From contig CANRNQ010000009.1 of assembly GCA_947632045.1 (NCBI GenBank), positions 1-64,000 on the forward strand: a stretch of 64,000 nucleotides of DNA, written 5' to 3'. The notes beneath the pieces were generated by a model, which made no database searches, was not told where the DNA came from, and was given only the letters and a program-made list of their open reading frames with translations. The translations under genes and the position numbers were made by a program. Shown here in pieces: positions 29,854 to 40,208 of this stretch (position 1 is its first letter; each line of letters begins with the position of its first letter). The stretch comes from an uncultured Clostridia bacterium (lineage in GTDB: Bacteria; Bacillota; Clostridia; Oscillospirales; Acutalibacteraceae).

Positions 29854-31725
29854 TCAGTCCTTTTTCCGCTGTGAAAGCCAAATTACCAAAACCGAAATAT
29901 CGGCGGGGCTTACCCCGCTTATTCTCGAAGCTTGTCCGAGATTTTGCGGCTTTATTTTGTTTAGCTTCTCCTGCGCCTCAAGCCGCAAGCCGCTGATTTC
30001 TCCGTAGTCTATGCCCTTTGGCAGCGACCTGCCCTCAAGACGGCGCATCTGCTCTATCTGAGCCTCCTGCCTCTTTATATATCCCTCGTATTTTACCTCG
30101 ATCTCCACCTGCTCGAATATATTCGAGTCAATCTCCGGCCTGTCCTTATCTATCGCCTTCAACGCCTCATATCCGAGCTGCGGCCGCTTTATCAACTCTA
30201 TAAGCCTTATTCCCGTGCTGACAGTCGATGTTTCACGTGAAACAAGTATATCGTTCAGCTCCTCGCTCGGCGGCACAACCGTCTGCCGGAGCCTTTTGTA
30301 TTCATTTCTTTTAAGCTCTTGCTTTTCGTTGAATTTGCGCCATCTTTCGTCGGATATAAGTCCAAGCTCCCTGCCGAGCGGAGTAAGCCGTGTGTCGGCA
30401 TTGTCCTGACGGAGGATAAGCCTGTACTCGCTTCTGGAGGTCATCATTCTGTAAGGGTCTGAAACTCCCTTTGTAACCAAGTCGTCTATAAGAGTTCCTA
30501 TATATGAGCTCGCCCTGTCGAGTATAAACGGCTCTCTGCCCTGAATTTTGAGGGCCGCGTTTATCCCCGCAATAAGCCCCTGGGCGGCGGCCTCCTCATA
30601 GCCCGAGCTACCGTTAAACTGTCCTGCTCCGTACAATCCCGAAAACTCCGCAAATTCAAGCGTTAAATCGAGCTGGAGCGGGTCTATGCAGTCGTACTCT
30701 ATCGCATACGCGCTGCGCATTATAAGGGCGTTTTCAAGACCCTTTATAGTGTGATAGAAATCGAGCTGAACGTCCTCAGGCAGAGAGGAGGACATTCCCT
30801 GAATATACATCTCCTCGGTGTCAAGTCCGCACGGCTCAATAAAAAGCTGGTGTCGGGGCTTGTCGGCAAAGCGAACTATTTTATCCTCTATGCTGGGACA
30901 GTAGCGCGGGCCCACGCCCTCGATTTTTCCGCCGTAAAGCGGCGAGCGGTGGATATTTTTTAATATTATATCCTTGGTGCGCTCGTTTGTGTAGCTTATA
31001 TGGCACACAACCTTGTTTTCGCCGAGCGAGTCCGTGTCATATGAGAAGGGAACGGGCGGCTTGTCGCCGCGCTGAACCTCAAGCTGTGAAAAATCTATCG
31101 AGGATTTCAGCACTCTTGCGGGGGTACCCGTCTTAAATCGCCGCGTTTCTATGCCGAGCCTTCTTATAGACTCTCCGAGATATGACGCGGGAAATATTCC
31201 GTCCGGGCCGCTCTCGAACGAAACGTCGCCGACATATATTTTTCCGCCTAAAAAGGTGCCGGTGGCTACAATAACTGCGGCGCACTCAAAAACGGCGTTC
31301 ATTCTCGTTTCCAAAAGCCATTTATCCCCGCTTTTTTCTATTGATACTATTTCCGCCTGCCGCAAATCAAGATTTTTTTGCAGCTCGAGCTTATGCTTCA
31401 TAACGGTTGAGTATTTTCTCCTGTCTATCTGCGCTCTAAGCGAGTGAACAGCCGGCCCCTTGCCGCGGTTTAACATTCTCATCTGTAAAAAGCACTCGTC
31501 CGCCGTCTTTCCCATCTCTCCGCCGAGGGCGTCTATTTCTCTAACAAGATGGCCCTTTGCGGTGCCCCCGATAGAGGGATTGCACGGGCAGTTGCCGACT
31601 GCGTCCATATTTATAGTAAACACGGCTGTTCTGCACCCGAGCCTTGCGGCGGCAAGCCCCGCCTCTATTCCCGCGTGACCCGCTCCTATGACGGCAACGT
31701 CGTATTTTCCGGCTTCATAACCCAT
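29854..31725 (-). CDS. mnmG: tRNA uridine-5-carboxymethylaminomethyl modification protein MnmG
   Basis: [30 protein letters not shown]...[26 protein letters not shown]. Confidence 0.97.
   Translation of the reverse strand: MGYEAGKYDVAVIGAGHAGIEAGLAAARLGCRTAVFTINMDAVGNCPCNPSIGGTAKGHLVREIDALGGEMGKTADECFLQMRMLNRGKGPAVHSLRAQIDRRKYSTVMKHKLELQKNLDLRQAEIVSIEKSGDKWLLETRMNAVFECAAVIVATGTFLGGKIYVGDVSFESGPDGIFPASYLGESIRRLGIETRRFKTGTPARVLKSSIDFSQLEVQRGDKPPVPFSYDTDSLGENKVVCHISYTNERTKDIILKNIHRSPLYGGKIEGVGPRYCPSIEDKIVRFADKPRHQLFIEPCGLDTEEMYIQGMSSSLPEDVQLDFYHTIKGLENALIMRSAYAIEYDCIDPLQLDLTLEFAEFSGLYGAGQFNGSSGYEEAAAQGLIAGINAALKIQGREPFILDRASSYIGTLIDDLVTKGVSDPYRMMTSRSEYRLILRQDNADTRLTPLGRELGLISDERWRKFNEKQELKRNEYKRLRQTVVPPSEELNDILVSRETSTVSTGIRLIELIKRPQLGYEALKAIDKDRPEIDSNIFEQVEIEVKYEGYIKRQEAQIEQMRRLEGRSLPKGIDYGEISGLRLEAQEKLNKIKPQNLGQASRISGVSPADISVLVIWLSQRKKD
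30229..30244. promoter_or_regulatory. parS site (perfect 16-mer) inside mnmG
   Basis: TGTTTCACGTGAAACA. Confidence 0.95.
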
Positions 31726-31743
31726 AATTAAAAGCTCCTTACA

Positions 31744-33120
31744 TTATTTTCCTACGCAAAACGTTTCAAATACAGTATCAATAACAGTGTCGGCGGCATT
31801 TTTTCCCGTAAGCTCCAAAAGGCTGTCTATCGCGTCGTTCAGCGCGACGGCGACAGCGTCGAGACCAAAGCCCTCTTCAATCGCCGATATACATTCGTCA
31901 ATAGCGGAACGCGCCGTTTTTATTCTGAAAAGCTGTCTTTCGTTTGCTATCAACGGGGCAGATGGATTAAAATTCTGAGTTTCGCAAATCTTTTCCACAT
32001 TCTCCGCAAGCAATGTTAATCCTTCGCCGTTTTTCGCCGATATCTCTATAAGTGAAGGTATGTATTTTCTTATCGTTTCAACGTCGGCGAGCTGCTCCTT
32101 GTCGCTCTTGTTTACTACCGCGACAGCCGGCGTGCCGCCGACAAGCTCAAGAAGCTCCATATCCTCACGGTCAAGCGGCTTAGAGCCGTCGAACACGGCG
32201 ATAATAAGCCCGCATTCCTCAAGTCTTTTTCTCGTGCGCTCCACGCCGATTTTTTCAACTATGTTGTCTGTTTCCCTAAGTCCGGCGGTATCGGATAAGC
32301 GCAAAATTACGTTTCCTATATTTACCGTTTCCTCAATTATATCTCTCGTGGTTCCCGGAATATCCGTCACTATCGACCTTTCGCAGCCGGAAAGTAGGTT
32401 CATCAGGGTCGATTTTCCAACATTCGGCTTTCCGACTATGAGCGTGTCTATTCCCTGCGTTACGGCCTTTCCCGCGTCGTAGTCGGATATTAAAGCGTTT
32501 AAAGCCGCCCTTGCGGAATTAAAATCCGAAATCAGCCTGCCGTTTTCAAGCTCCGGCACGTCCTCCTCGGGAAAATCCACCCACGCCGAGATGTGCGCCG
32601 ACGTGTCTATAAGTGCTGAGCAAATCTCATCTGTTTTTTTACTCAGCCCGCCCTCCTTGCAGCTTAAAGCCGCTCGCGCGGCGGATCTGCTTTGAGCGGA
32701 TATTATATTCATAACCGCCTCAGCCTCTGTCAGGTCGAGCTTTCCGTTGAGAAAGGCGCGCTTTGTAAACTCGCCCGCCTCGGCGGGAACGGCTCCTGCG
32801 GAAAATACAGCCCTCAGCACCTGCTTTGTAATATAAACTCCGCCGTGACAGGAAAGCTCCACAACATCTTCTCCCGTATAGCTGTGGGGAGCCCTGAACA
32901 CAAGGGCGACCGCCTCGTCTATCCTCTCGTTTTCGTCATAGATATGACCGAAGCCTGCGGTATATCCCTTATATTCCGAAAGGCTCCTGCCGTTTACGCC
33001 CTTAAAAACCCTGTCGGCGACGGTTAAGGCCTTATCTCCGCTTATTCTTATAACGCCTATGCCGCCTGCCCCCTGAGCTGTTGATATTGCGGCTATTGTT
33101 GAAGAACTCAATACTATCAC
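31744..33120 (-). CDS. mnmE: tRNA modification GTPase MnmE
   Basis: STIAAISTAQGAGGIGVIRISG...VGKPNVGKSTLMNLLSGCERSIVTDIPGTTRDIIEE. Confidence 0.97.
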   Translation of the reverse strand: MIVLSSSTIAAISTAQGAGGIGVIRISGDKALTVADRVFKGVNGRSLSEYKGYTAGFGHIYDENERIDEAVALVFRAPHSYTGEDVVELSCHGGVYITKQVLRAVFSAGAVPAEAGEFTKRAFLNGKLDLTEAEAVMNIISAQSRSAARAALSCKEGGLSKKTDEICSALIDTSAHISAWVDFPEEDVPELENGRLISDFNSARAALNALISDYDAGKAVTQGIDTLIVGKPNVGKSTLMNLLSGCERSIVTDIPGTTRDIIEETVNIGNVILRLSDTAGLRETDNIVEKIGVERTRKRLEECGLIIAVFDGSKPLDREDMELLELVGGTPAVAVVNKSDKEQLADVETIRKYIPSLIEISAKNGEGLTLLAENVEKICETQNFNPSAPLIANERQLFRIKTARSAIDECISAIEEGFGLDAVAVALNDAIDSLLELTGKNAADTVIDTVFETFCVGK

Positions 33121-33380
33121 CCCGGAATACGCCCTAAAAGGCGAAATTCTAAAATTATATTTAAATAGAGCTTTTATTTCAATATTTGCGCGGCAAAAAT
33201 AAAGCCCGCAGTCGGCAGGCTTGCTTTGTCAATAGCTGTTTTTAATGAGGCGGAATAATGCGCCCTCCCGCCTTATTGATTCTTATTATAGCACAGCGCT
33301 CATTATATATCAATCTTCAAAAGACGCGTGTTTTTATTTTAGCCTTATTTAGTAACTGCTGTTTCTGAGCGGTTTCACAA

Positions 33381-33412
33381 GCAAAAAGGGCCTGCACGCG
33401 GCAAGCCCTTTA
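33381..33412 (-). terminator. jag terminator
   Basis: Minus: aaagggcttgc-cgcgt-gcaggccctttttgc. Confidence 0.65.
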
Positions 33413-33422
33413 AAATCAAATA

Positions 33423-34289
33423 TTATTCTTCCTCAGCGCCTGTTTTCTTAGGAACGGAAACTCTTCCGTAAAGTGAAAAATCTCCGCCCTCGTTTATAGG
33501 CTCTCTCTTTACATCGGTCGGCTCTTCTTTTTTCTGCTCCGCGCCCTTATTGTAGCCGCCTCTGTTACCATAGCCTCTCTTGTTATAGCCGCCGCGCCTG
33601 TTATTGTTATAATTTTTCTTATAACCGTTGTTATAGCTTCTCTTGGGCGGGTTTTTCGGGTCTATTCCTATCACAACGTGGCGGTTTATGCTCTCGCCCT
33701 CGCTCCAGGAAATAGCTCCGTTCACGCCCTGAACGGCTGTGTGGATTATTCTTCTCTCATAAGGGTTCATCGGCTCCAGCGACACGTTTCTGCCGGTCTT
33801 TATTGCCTTAAACGCGAGCTTTCTACCGAGCACCTGAAGCGTTTTTTCTCTTTTTTCGCGATAATTTCCGGTGTTGATCGTAATTCTGAAATAGTTGTTT
33901 TCAACGTGATTCGCAACCAGTCCCGCAAGATACTGTATTGCGTCAAGCGTTTCTCCGCGTCTGCCTATTACGGCTCCGACCTCGTCGCCCTCAAGATTTA
34001 TTTCTGCTCCGTTTTCGATCTCATTCACAGTGATCTCAATAGACTCAAAGCCCATAGCGGCGAGGACATTTTTAACATATTCCACAGCCACGTCAGCCGG
34101 AGAGACCTTTATAAAAGCTCTCACCTTTGCGGGACTTCCGCCGAAAAGTCCGAATTTTTTCTTGATAGGCCTTTCGATAATTTCAAAGTCCGCTTCATGC
34201 GTTTCAACTCCGAGCTCCTTACAGGCGTTTTCAAGCGCCTCCTGCTCGGTTTCTCCAACTCCGATTGCCTCTCTAACCAAAATTTGCAC
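33423..34289 (-). CDS. jag: Jag/KhpB RNA-binding protein (Jag-N, KH, R3H) with Arg/Gly/Asn/Tyr-rich C-terminal tail
   Basis: REAIGVGETEQEALENACKELGV, VGAVIGRRGETLDAIQYLAGLVAN; MNPYERRIIHTAVQ (R3H); tail RSYNNGYKKNYNNNRRGGYNKRGYGNRGGYN. Confidence 0.93.
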   Translation of the reverse strand: MQILVREAIGVGETEQEALENACKELGVETHEADFEIIERPIKKKFGLFGGSPAKVRAFIKVSPADVAVEYVKNVLAAMGFESIEITVNEIENGAEINLEGDEVGAVIGRRGETLDAIQYLAGLVANHVENNYFRITINTGNYREKREKTLQVLGRKLAFKAIKTGRNVSLEPMNPYERRIIHTAVQGVNGAISWSEGESINRHVVIGIDPKNPPKRSYNNGYKKNYNNNRRGGYNKRGYGNRGGYNKGAEQKKEEPTDVKREPINEGGDFSLYGRVSVPKKTGAEEE

Positions 34290-34309
34290 CTCCGTTTTAA
34301 TATACCTCT

Positions 34310-35356
34310 TTATTTCTTTTTACCGCTTTTCTTTTTAGCGGAATTATTCTTAGGTTTATTGACGTTATTCACAACATTTGAGTTTCTTACTCTCGGATTA
34401 TATTCATATTTTACATTTTTTTCGTTCATTTGTAAAAGCGCTACCCTCTGCGCCTCGGACTTCGCGGTCATAATATCGACATTGTAAAACTTTTGCAGAA
34501 CTATCGACTGTGCAAGTCCCAAAAGCGTTGATATTATCCAGTAATAGCCAACTGCGGCGGGAACCGAATATGAGATATATACGCTGAAAAGCGGCATTAT
34601 AAGAAACGCAAACTTCATACATCCCATAGGCTGCTGTCCCGTATTTATCTTCTGGAACCTCATCGTTATGAGCTGTGCCACAAGGGACGACACAAGACAA
34701 AGAACAGGGATAAGTATCAGCGGATTTGTAAAGGGATTAAAGCCTCCCTCGCTCGGTCTGCCCAAAAGATCGAGTCCGAAGAGATTACAGCTTGAGCCAA
34801 ACTCGTTTATCTGAGCTATTTCGCCCTTATTGAAATAATTTCCTAAAAACGTAACGCCCTCGTTTGTCTGTGAGAGCTTTAAAATTTCTATCTGTCCGTA
34901 ATAATTGTTGAAGCTCGTGCCAATGCCGGGCAGAGTATTCAAATATGATATACAGCTATTTACCTTTTCCGCCGCAAAATGTATTGTATTTGTAAGCGGA
35001 TTTATAACAGATTGATAAACGCCGAGGAGAAGTATCATCGGAAGAAGCATAGTCGTCAAGCAGCCGCTCGTCGGGCTTATGCCCTCTTTTTCATAGAGCT
35101 TCTGCATCTCCTCGTTCATTTTTACTCTGTCGTTGCCGTATTTCTCCCTAAGCTCCATCTGCTTCGCGGACATTCTGGCATTTCTTGCCATTGTCCTCTG
35201 CTGTTTTATCGACGTTGGAAATACGACTGCCTTTATAATTATGGTAAAGAGAATTATCGCCCACGCGTAATTTCTCACCAACATAAAGCAAAAATACAGC
35301 ACATAGCCGAGCAAACCGCCTATAAAGTTTAAAATATCCATCATAGCTTGCGCCAC
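34310..35356 (-). CDS. yidC: Membrane protein insertase YidC/Oxa1
   Basis: WAIILFTIIIKAVVFPTSIKQQRTMARNARMS..., position in rpmH-rnpA-yidC cluster. Confidence 0.95.
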   Translation of the reverse strand: MAQAMMDILNFIGGLLGYVLYFCFMLVRNYAWAIILFTIIIKAVVFPTSIKQQRTMARNARMSAKQMELREKYGNDRVKMNEEMQKLYEKEGISPTSGCLTTMLLPMILLLGVYQSVINPLTNTIHFAAEKVNSCISYLNTLPGIGTSFNNYYGQIEILKLSQTNEGVTFLGNYFNKGEIAQINEFGSSCNLFGLDLLGRPSEGGFNPFTNPLILIPVLCLVSSLVAQLITMRFQKINTGQQPMGCMKFAFLIMPLFSVYISYSVPAAVGYYWIISTLLGLAQSIVLQKFYNVDIMTAKSEAQRVALLQMNEKNVKYEYNPRVRNSNVVNNVNKPKNNSAKKKSGKKK

Positions 35357-35374
35357 ATCCTCCCGTTATTTGTT

Positions 35375-35599
35375 CTACTTTACCCTTTTTTCCGGCACGG
35401 GATCATAACCTCCCCTGCAAAAGGGATTACAGCGCAGTATACGCCACAAAGCCATAAACCCTCCCTTGAACGCGCCGAAGCGTGAAACTGCCTCAAGAGC
35501 ATATTGAGAGCAGGTCGGCATAAACCGGCAACAGGGCTTTTTTCGCGGTGAAATATTTTTTTGATAAAATCGAATAAGCCAAATCAGCGGACGCTTCAC
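35375..35599 (-). CDS. yidD: Membrane protein insertion efficiency factor
   Basis: [47 protein letters not shown]. Confidence 0.95.
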   Translation of the reverse strand: MKRPLIWLIRFYQKNISPRKKPCCRFMPTCSQYALEAVSRFGAFKGGFMALWRILRCNPFCRGGYDPVPEKRVK

Positions 35600-35931
35600 A
35601 ACAAAACACCCGCTTTTTTAAGCTGCTTATTCATGCAGTTGGCCAAATCTGTGCTTTTCATATATGCGGTTTTTGTTCTTGACACAAAAATAAAATCAAA
35701 TCCCGACGGAATATTGCCCGCCACAGAGTAAAAGGCGGCTCTGATTATTCTTCTCGCCCTGTTTCTTTTTACCGCGTTGCCGGTTTTTTTTCCGGTAGTT
35801 ATTCCATATCTTACATTTCCCGTTTTGTTTTTCATCACATAAATAACCAAAAACGGTGAAACAAAGGAATTTCCCAAGCGGTACATTCTTCTGTAATCTC
35901 TGTTATTTTTAAATTTAATGATCTCCGCCAT
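35596..35931 (-). CDS. rnpA: Ribonuclease P protein component
   Basis: [27 protein letters not shown]. Confidence 0.95.
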   Translation of the reverse strand: MAEIIKFKNNRDYRRMYRLGNSFVSPFLVIYVMKNKTGNVRYGITTGKKTGNAVKRNRARRIIRAAFYSVAGNIPSGFDFIFVSRTKTAYMKSTDLANCMNKQLKKAGVLL

Positions 35932-35999
35932 AACAAAACCGCCTAATAAAACCAGTTTTATATCTTATAAAAACAAATGTAAGACAGATTTTTGGGAAG

Positions 36000-36026
36000 C
36001 AAAAAAAAGACCACAATCAAGTGGCC
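36000..36026 (-). terminator. Terminator between rpmH and rnpA
   Basis: Minus: ggccac-ttgatt-gtggtc-tttttttt. Confidence 0.7.
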
Positions 36027-36032
36027 TCAATT

Positions 36033-36167
36033 TTAGTAAGACAACTTCTTTCTTCCCTTTGCTCTTCTGCGGGCAAGAACCTTACGACCGTTAGCATCAG
36101 ACATTCTCTTTCTGAAGCCGTGCTCCTTTTTTCTGTGGAGCTTTTTAGGCTGATATGTTCTCAGCAT
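36033..36167 (-). CDS. rpmH: 50S ribosomal protein L34
   Basis: Below ORF-track cutoff; [44 protein letters not shown]. Confidence 0.97.
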   Translation of the reverse strand: MLRTYQPKKLHRKKEHGFRKRMSDANGRKVLARRRAKGRKKLSY

Positions 36168-36611
36168 AGAAACCCCTCCTTTCGGGTATTAACCTTGCAA
36201 TTTAGCATTATAACTTAAATCAGAAAAATCGTCAACACTTATTTTTCCCTTTTTTTACCCTTATTAGATAATTCTTTTCGGATAAAATAAATTAAATCAA
36301 TTTTTATACCTATATATTGTATATTAAATACATCTGATACACAAATTTTTTCCGCCTTAAAAATAAAATTACATAAAATTTTTCTCAATTTTTTTGTAAT
36401 TCTTTCAAATAATTAAAATCTGCCGATTAAAAATAAAAATCATTGCTTAAAGTCAAAAAATATGTTAAAATAAATCGGATAGTCAAAATGGGGAAAAAGG
36501 TGTAATTTAATATTTTTAACGGTTTTGCTTATTGGGATGTTAAAAAGCTATTGCATTGTTAAATATGCCCTGTTAAATACCTGTTAAATAAATAAAATAA
36601 GGGGGATTAAA
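36168..36611. other. AT-rich rpmH-dnaA intergenic region (likely one half of a bipartite oriC / dnaA promoter)
   Basis: Conserved gene context; very AT-rich; weak DnaA-box-like TGATACACA (36335-36343); three TGTTAAATA direct repeats at 36557, 36571, 36582. Confidence 0.55.
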
Positions 36612-37934
36612 TTGGACGACTTTAATGAAACCTGGGAAGTAATTTGTGAATATTGTAAGAATGAAATAACGGACGTCGCATATAAAACATGGATAAGTCG
36701 TATAGAGCCCGTAAGCCTTGACTTTGAAAACGGCGTTGCAACAATAATGGCTCCCAACGATTTTCACAGGCAAACTCTTAATAAATTTTACAAAACTCTG
36801 CTTGAAAGGTCTTTTAAAGAGGTATTTGCCTCAGATATAGATTTGAAGATAACCGTTCCGGACGAGCTTAATAATGAAAGCAAGGAAAACGAAGAGGAAA
36901 AAACAAGCGAAAACGGCGACTATGAATATACCTTCGACACCTTTATCGTCGGCAGCTCCAACAACTTTGCCCATGCCGCAGCACAGGCTGTCGCCGCAAA
37001 TCCCGCGAACGCTTACAACCCTCTTTTCATATACGGAAACTCAGGACTCGGCAAGACCCATCTTTTAAAGGCGATAGGAAACGAGATAAGGTCAAAAAAC
37101 GCAAACGCCAATATTCTTTATGTTCGCGGAGATGAGTTTGCAAATGAAATAATAGACGCTATAAGAACCTCTAAGACCAAGGAATTTAGAGAAAAATACA
37201 GATTTGCCGACGTATTTTTAGTTGACGACGTTCAGTTCATCGGCGGCAAGGACGCTACTCAGGAGGAATTTTTCCACACTTTCAACAGCCTTTATGAGGC
37301 AAAAAGCCAGATAGTCCTAACCTCCGACCGACCGCCGAAGGAGATAAAAACCCTTGAGGACAGAATAAGGAGCCGCTTTGAGTCCGGTCTTATAGCTGAT
37401 ATTCAGCCTCCCGACTTTGAGATAAGGGTAGCTATTATAAAGAGAAAGGCTGAGCTTTTGGGAATAGTCATTCCCGACGAGATATGCAATTATATCGCGC
37501 AAAAGCTCAAAACTAATATACGTCAGCTTGAGGGCGTCGTTAAAAAGCTTAAGGCTAAGAATAATTTAAACGGCGAAAAAATAAATATGTCCTCCGCACA
37601 AGACACCATATCCGAAATACTCAACAGCGACGTGCCTCCGCAGATAACGGTCGAAAATATAATTGAGGAGGTCGCGCGCACCTACGGCGTAGAGCCTGAG
37701 GATATACGCTCGCTAAAGAGCAGAAAGGCCTCTCTTTCAAACGCAAGGCACATAGCCATATACATAACCCGAAATCTCACCACCCTTGTTGTAAAGCAGA
37801 TAGGCGACGAGTTCGGCGGCAGACATTATTCAACCGTGCTTCACTCTATAAACCATGTTGAGGATCTTATGAAGAAGGACTCAAAGGTCAAGGAAACTGT
37901 CGAGGACATCATTAAAAATATAAGGGACAGATAG
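36612..37934 (+). CDS. dnaA: Chromosomal replication initiator DnaA (TTG start)
   Basis: Preceded by GGGGGA; GNSGLGKTHLLKAIGNEI, VFLVDDVQFIGGKDATQEEFFHTFN, C-terminal GGRHYSTVLHSINHVE. Confidence 0.98.
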   Translation: MDDFNETWEVICEYCKNEITDVAYKTWISRIEPVSLDFENGVATIMAPNDFHRQTLNKFYKTLLERSFKEVFASDIDLKITVPDELNNESKENEEEKTSENGDYEYTFDTFIVGSSNNFAHAAAQAVAANPANAYNPLFIYGNSGLGKTHLLKAIGNEIRSKNANANILYVRGDEFANEIIDAIRTSKTKEFREKYRFADVFLVDDVQFIGGKDATQEEFFHTFNSLYEAKSQIVLTSDRPPKEIKTLEDRIRSRFESGLIADIQPPDFEIRVAIIKRKAELLGIVIPDEICNYIAQKLKTNIRQLEGVVKKLKAKNNLNGEKINMSSAQDTISEILNSDVPPQITVENIIEEVARTYGVEPEDIRSLKSRKASLSNARHIAIYITRNLTTLVVKQIGDEFGGRHYSTVLHSINHVEDLMKKDSKVKETVEDIIKNIRDR

Positions 37935-38010
37935 ATAAGCCTTTTTCTTAATTATAAGATATAGTCTTGCAGAGCTTGACTGATATAAGTATTAAAAAAA
38001 GGAGAAGTAT

Positions 38011-38493
38011 ATGGAAGTATGGGATGCTTATGATAAAGATTTCAATAAAATCAGCAATATGATATTAATAAGGGAAGAACCTATTCCCGAAGGGATTTTC
38101 CATTTGGTTTGCGACGTCATCGTGAAACATAACGACGGAAGCTATTTGCTGATGCAGCGCGACAAGCGCAAGCATTTCGGCGGTATGTGGGAAGCTACCG
38201 CGGGAGGTTCGGCATTATGCGGCGAATCTCCTTTGGAATGTGCTTTGAGAGAACTGCGGGAAGAAACCGGAATTGAAGCCGATCATTTGACTGAAATTGG
38301 GCGAGTGAAAAGCAATAATACATTTTATGTTGAATTTCTTTGTGTGACGGACTGTAAAAAAGACAGTATCATCTTGCAGGATGGGGAAACCGTTGCTTAT
38401 AAATGGGTGAGCAGAGATGAACTCATCTCTATGAAAAAAAGTGAATTGATAACCGAACGTATGGAGAAATTCATTGAGGAATTACAACCGTAA
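38011..38493 (+). CDS. NUDIX hydrolase inserted between dnaA and dnaN
   Basis: Nudix box GGSALCGESPLECALRELREETGIEADH; AGGAG RBS upstream. Confidence 0.88.
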   Translation: MEVWDAYDKDFNKISNMILIREEPIPEGIFHLVCDVIVKHNDGSYLLMQRDKRKHFGGMWEATAGGSALCGESPLECALRELREETGIEADHLTEIGRVKSNNTFYVEFLCVTDCKKDSIILQDGETVAYKWVSRDELISMKKSELITERMEKFIEELQP

Positions 38494-38600
38494 TTGCGTC
38501 TAACGGATTGCATTAAAATCGGCAAAAGCGCAGAAATATAATTAAGCCTTTTGCTTTAAAAAATCCCCTTATTTATACTTTCTCAGAGCCTCTTTGATAT

Positions 38601-38840
38601 TAACATATCAACAACTTATTGTTGATAAGCTGATATATTATCAACATTTCAATACACATTAACTCAACATATTTCAACATATAATAACAACTCAATTTTT
38701 CGGAAAAATATTTAAACATTTTCTGAACATCGTTTTAACATGGCCCTTAGCCTATTTTTCCGATTTTTACCGTGCATTTAATAACTTTGAACATTTCAAC
38801 ATCCCCTACTACTACTACTACCTATTAATTAAAGTAATGT
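38601..38840. other. oriC (dnaN-proximal half): DnaA-box-like 9-mers, GC cluster and DnaA-trio-like (CTA)5
   Basis: TGTTGATAA 38620-38628; TTATCAACA 38638-38646; ATTTCAACA 38671 and 38793; CCCC 38803-38806; CTACTACTACTACTA 38806-38820; then AT-rich cctattaattaaag. Confidence 0.7.
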
Positions 38841-38878
38841 AATGTGTTGTTTAAAACACCGAAAGGAAGGAAAACGTA

Positions 38879-39985
38879 ATGAAGATTGTGTGCAAGCAGA
38901 GTCTTTTGGCAGTCGCGGTTACCAACGTACAGAGAGCAGTTTCTTCGAGAACAACCCTACCGGCACTTGAGGGAATATTGCTTAGAGCTGAAAACGGAAA
39001 AATAACCCTCTGCGGATATGACCTTGAAATAGGAATAACGACCGATATAGAGGCGCAGATAGAGGAGGACGGAGCGATAGTCGTTAACGCGAAGCTCTTT
39101 GGAGATATTGTGCGCCGCCTGCCGGAGGAAAATATTGAAATTTCTACCGACGACAAGTACATAACCTATATTTCATGCGGAGATGTAAATTATCAAATAG
39201 TGGGAATGTATCCGGGTGAATTTCCGGAGCTGCCGGGCTTTGACAAGATAGAAAATATAACGATAGAGAAAAGTCTTATTAAAAATATGGTCAAGCAAAC
39301 CATATTCGCTACATCTGACGACTCTTCAAAGCCAATTTATACCGGAGCTCTGTTTGAGTTTGAAAACAATGTGTTTAAGATAGTCGCAATAGACGGCATT
39401 AAAATGGCAATAAGAAGGGAAACCGTTGAGTTTGGCGGCAAAAGCAAGTTTATAGTTCCGAAAAAGGCGCTTAACGAGATATTAAAGCTCGGCTCGGAAG
39501 AAAAAGAGGGAACTATAAAAATAATCATCGGTCAAAGACACGCGGTGTTTATGATAGAAAACTATTCTATATTTACAAGACTTATAGAGGGCAACTTTAT
39601 AGACTACAACAGAGTAATACCAAATAATATTGTGACCGAGGTCTGTGTTGTAACTCGCGAATTTATAAGCAGCGTAGAGAGAATGTCGCTTTTGACCTCT
39701 GAAAAGTTTAACAGCCCGCTAAGAATTTTCTTTGCTAATAATGAGATAAACCTGTCCTGTTCTACCACAATAGGGCGAGCGACGGATATCATATCTTCGC
39801 CGATAAGCGGAGAAGAAATTGAAATAGGCTTCAGCACAAGACATCTTCTTGAAGCTCTCAGAAATACCGATACCGACGTAATAAAGCTTAGGCTTGCCGG
39901 CAATACGGTAGGTATGATAATAAGTCCAACCGAGGGAGATGAATTTTTATTCTTAGTTGTACCCATGCTTTTGCAGAGAGGATAA
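38879..39985 (+). CDS. dnaN: DNA polymerase III sliding clamp (beta subunit)
   Basis: MKIVCKQSLLAVAVTNVQRAVSSRTTLPALEGILL; 368 aa. Confidence 0.97.
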   Translation: MKIVCKQSLLAVAVTNVQRAVSSRTTLPALEGILLRAENGKITLCGYDLEIGITTDIEAQIEEDGAIVVNAKLFGDIVRRLPEENIEISTDDKYITYISCGDVNYQIVGMYPGEFPELPGFDKIENITIEKSLIKNMVKQTIFATSDDSSKPIYTGALFEFENNVFKIVAIDGIKMAIRRETVEFGGKSKFIVPKKALNEILKLGSEEKEGTIKIIIGQRHAVFMIENYSIFTRLIEGNFIDYNRVIPNNIVTEVCVVTREFISSVERMSLLTSEKFNSPLRIFFANNEINLSCSTTIGRATDIISSPISGEEIEIGFSTRHLLEALRNTDTDVIKLRLAGNTVGMIISPTEGDEFLFLVVPMLLQRG

Positions 39986-39989
39986 TAAA

Positions 39990-40208
39990 ATGGTAGTTGA
40001 AAAAATTTATATAGACTCCGAATTTATCAAGCTTGACAGTCTTTTAAAATTCAGCGGAATAGCCGAAACCGGAGGTCAGGCCAAGATGCTTGTGCAGAGC
40101 GGGCGGATATATGTAAACGGAGAGATATGCACGCAAAGGGGAAAAAAGATAAAGAATGGAGACAAGGTAAGCTTTGAAGATAGATCTTTAGAGGTGCTTG
40201 AAAGTTGA
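39990..40208 (+). CDS. S4-domain RNA-binding protein (YaaA/RlbA)
   Basis: SEFIKLDSLLKFSGIAETGGQAKMLVQSGRIYVNGEICTQRGKKIKNGD. Confidence 0.92.
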   Translation: MVVEKIYIDSEFIKLDSLLKFSGIAETGGQAKMLVQSGRIYVNGEICTQRGKKIKNGDKVSFEDRSLEVLES

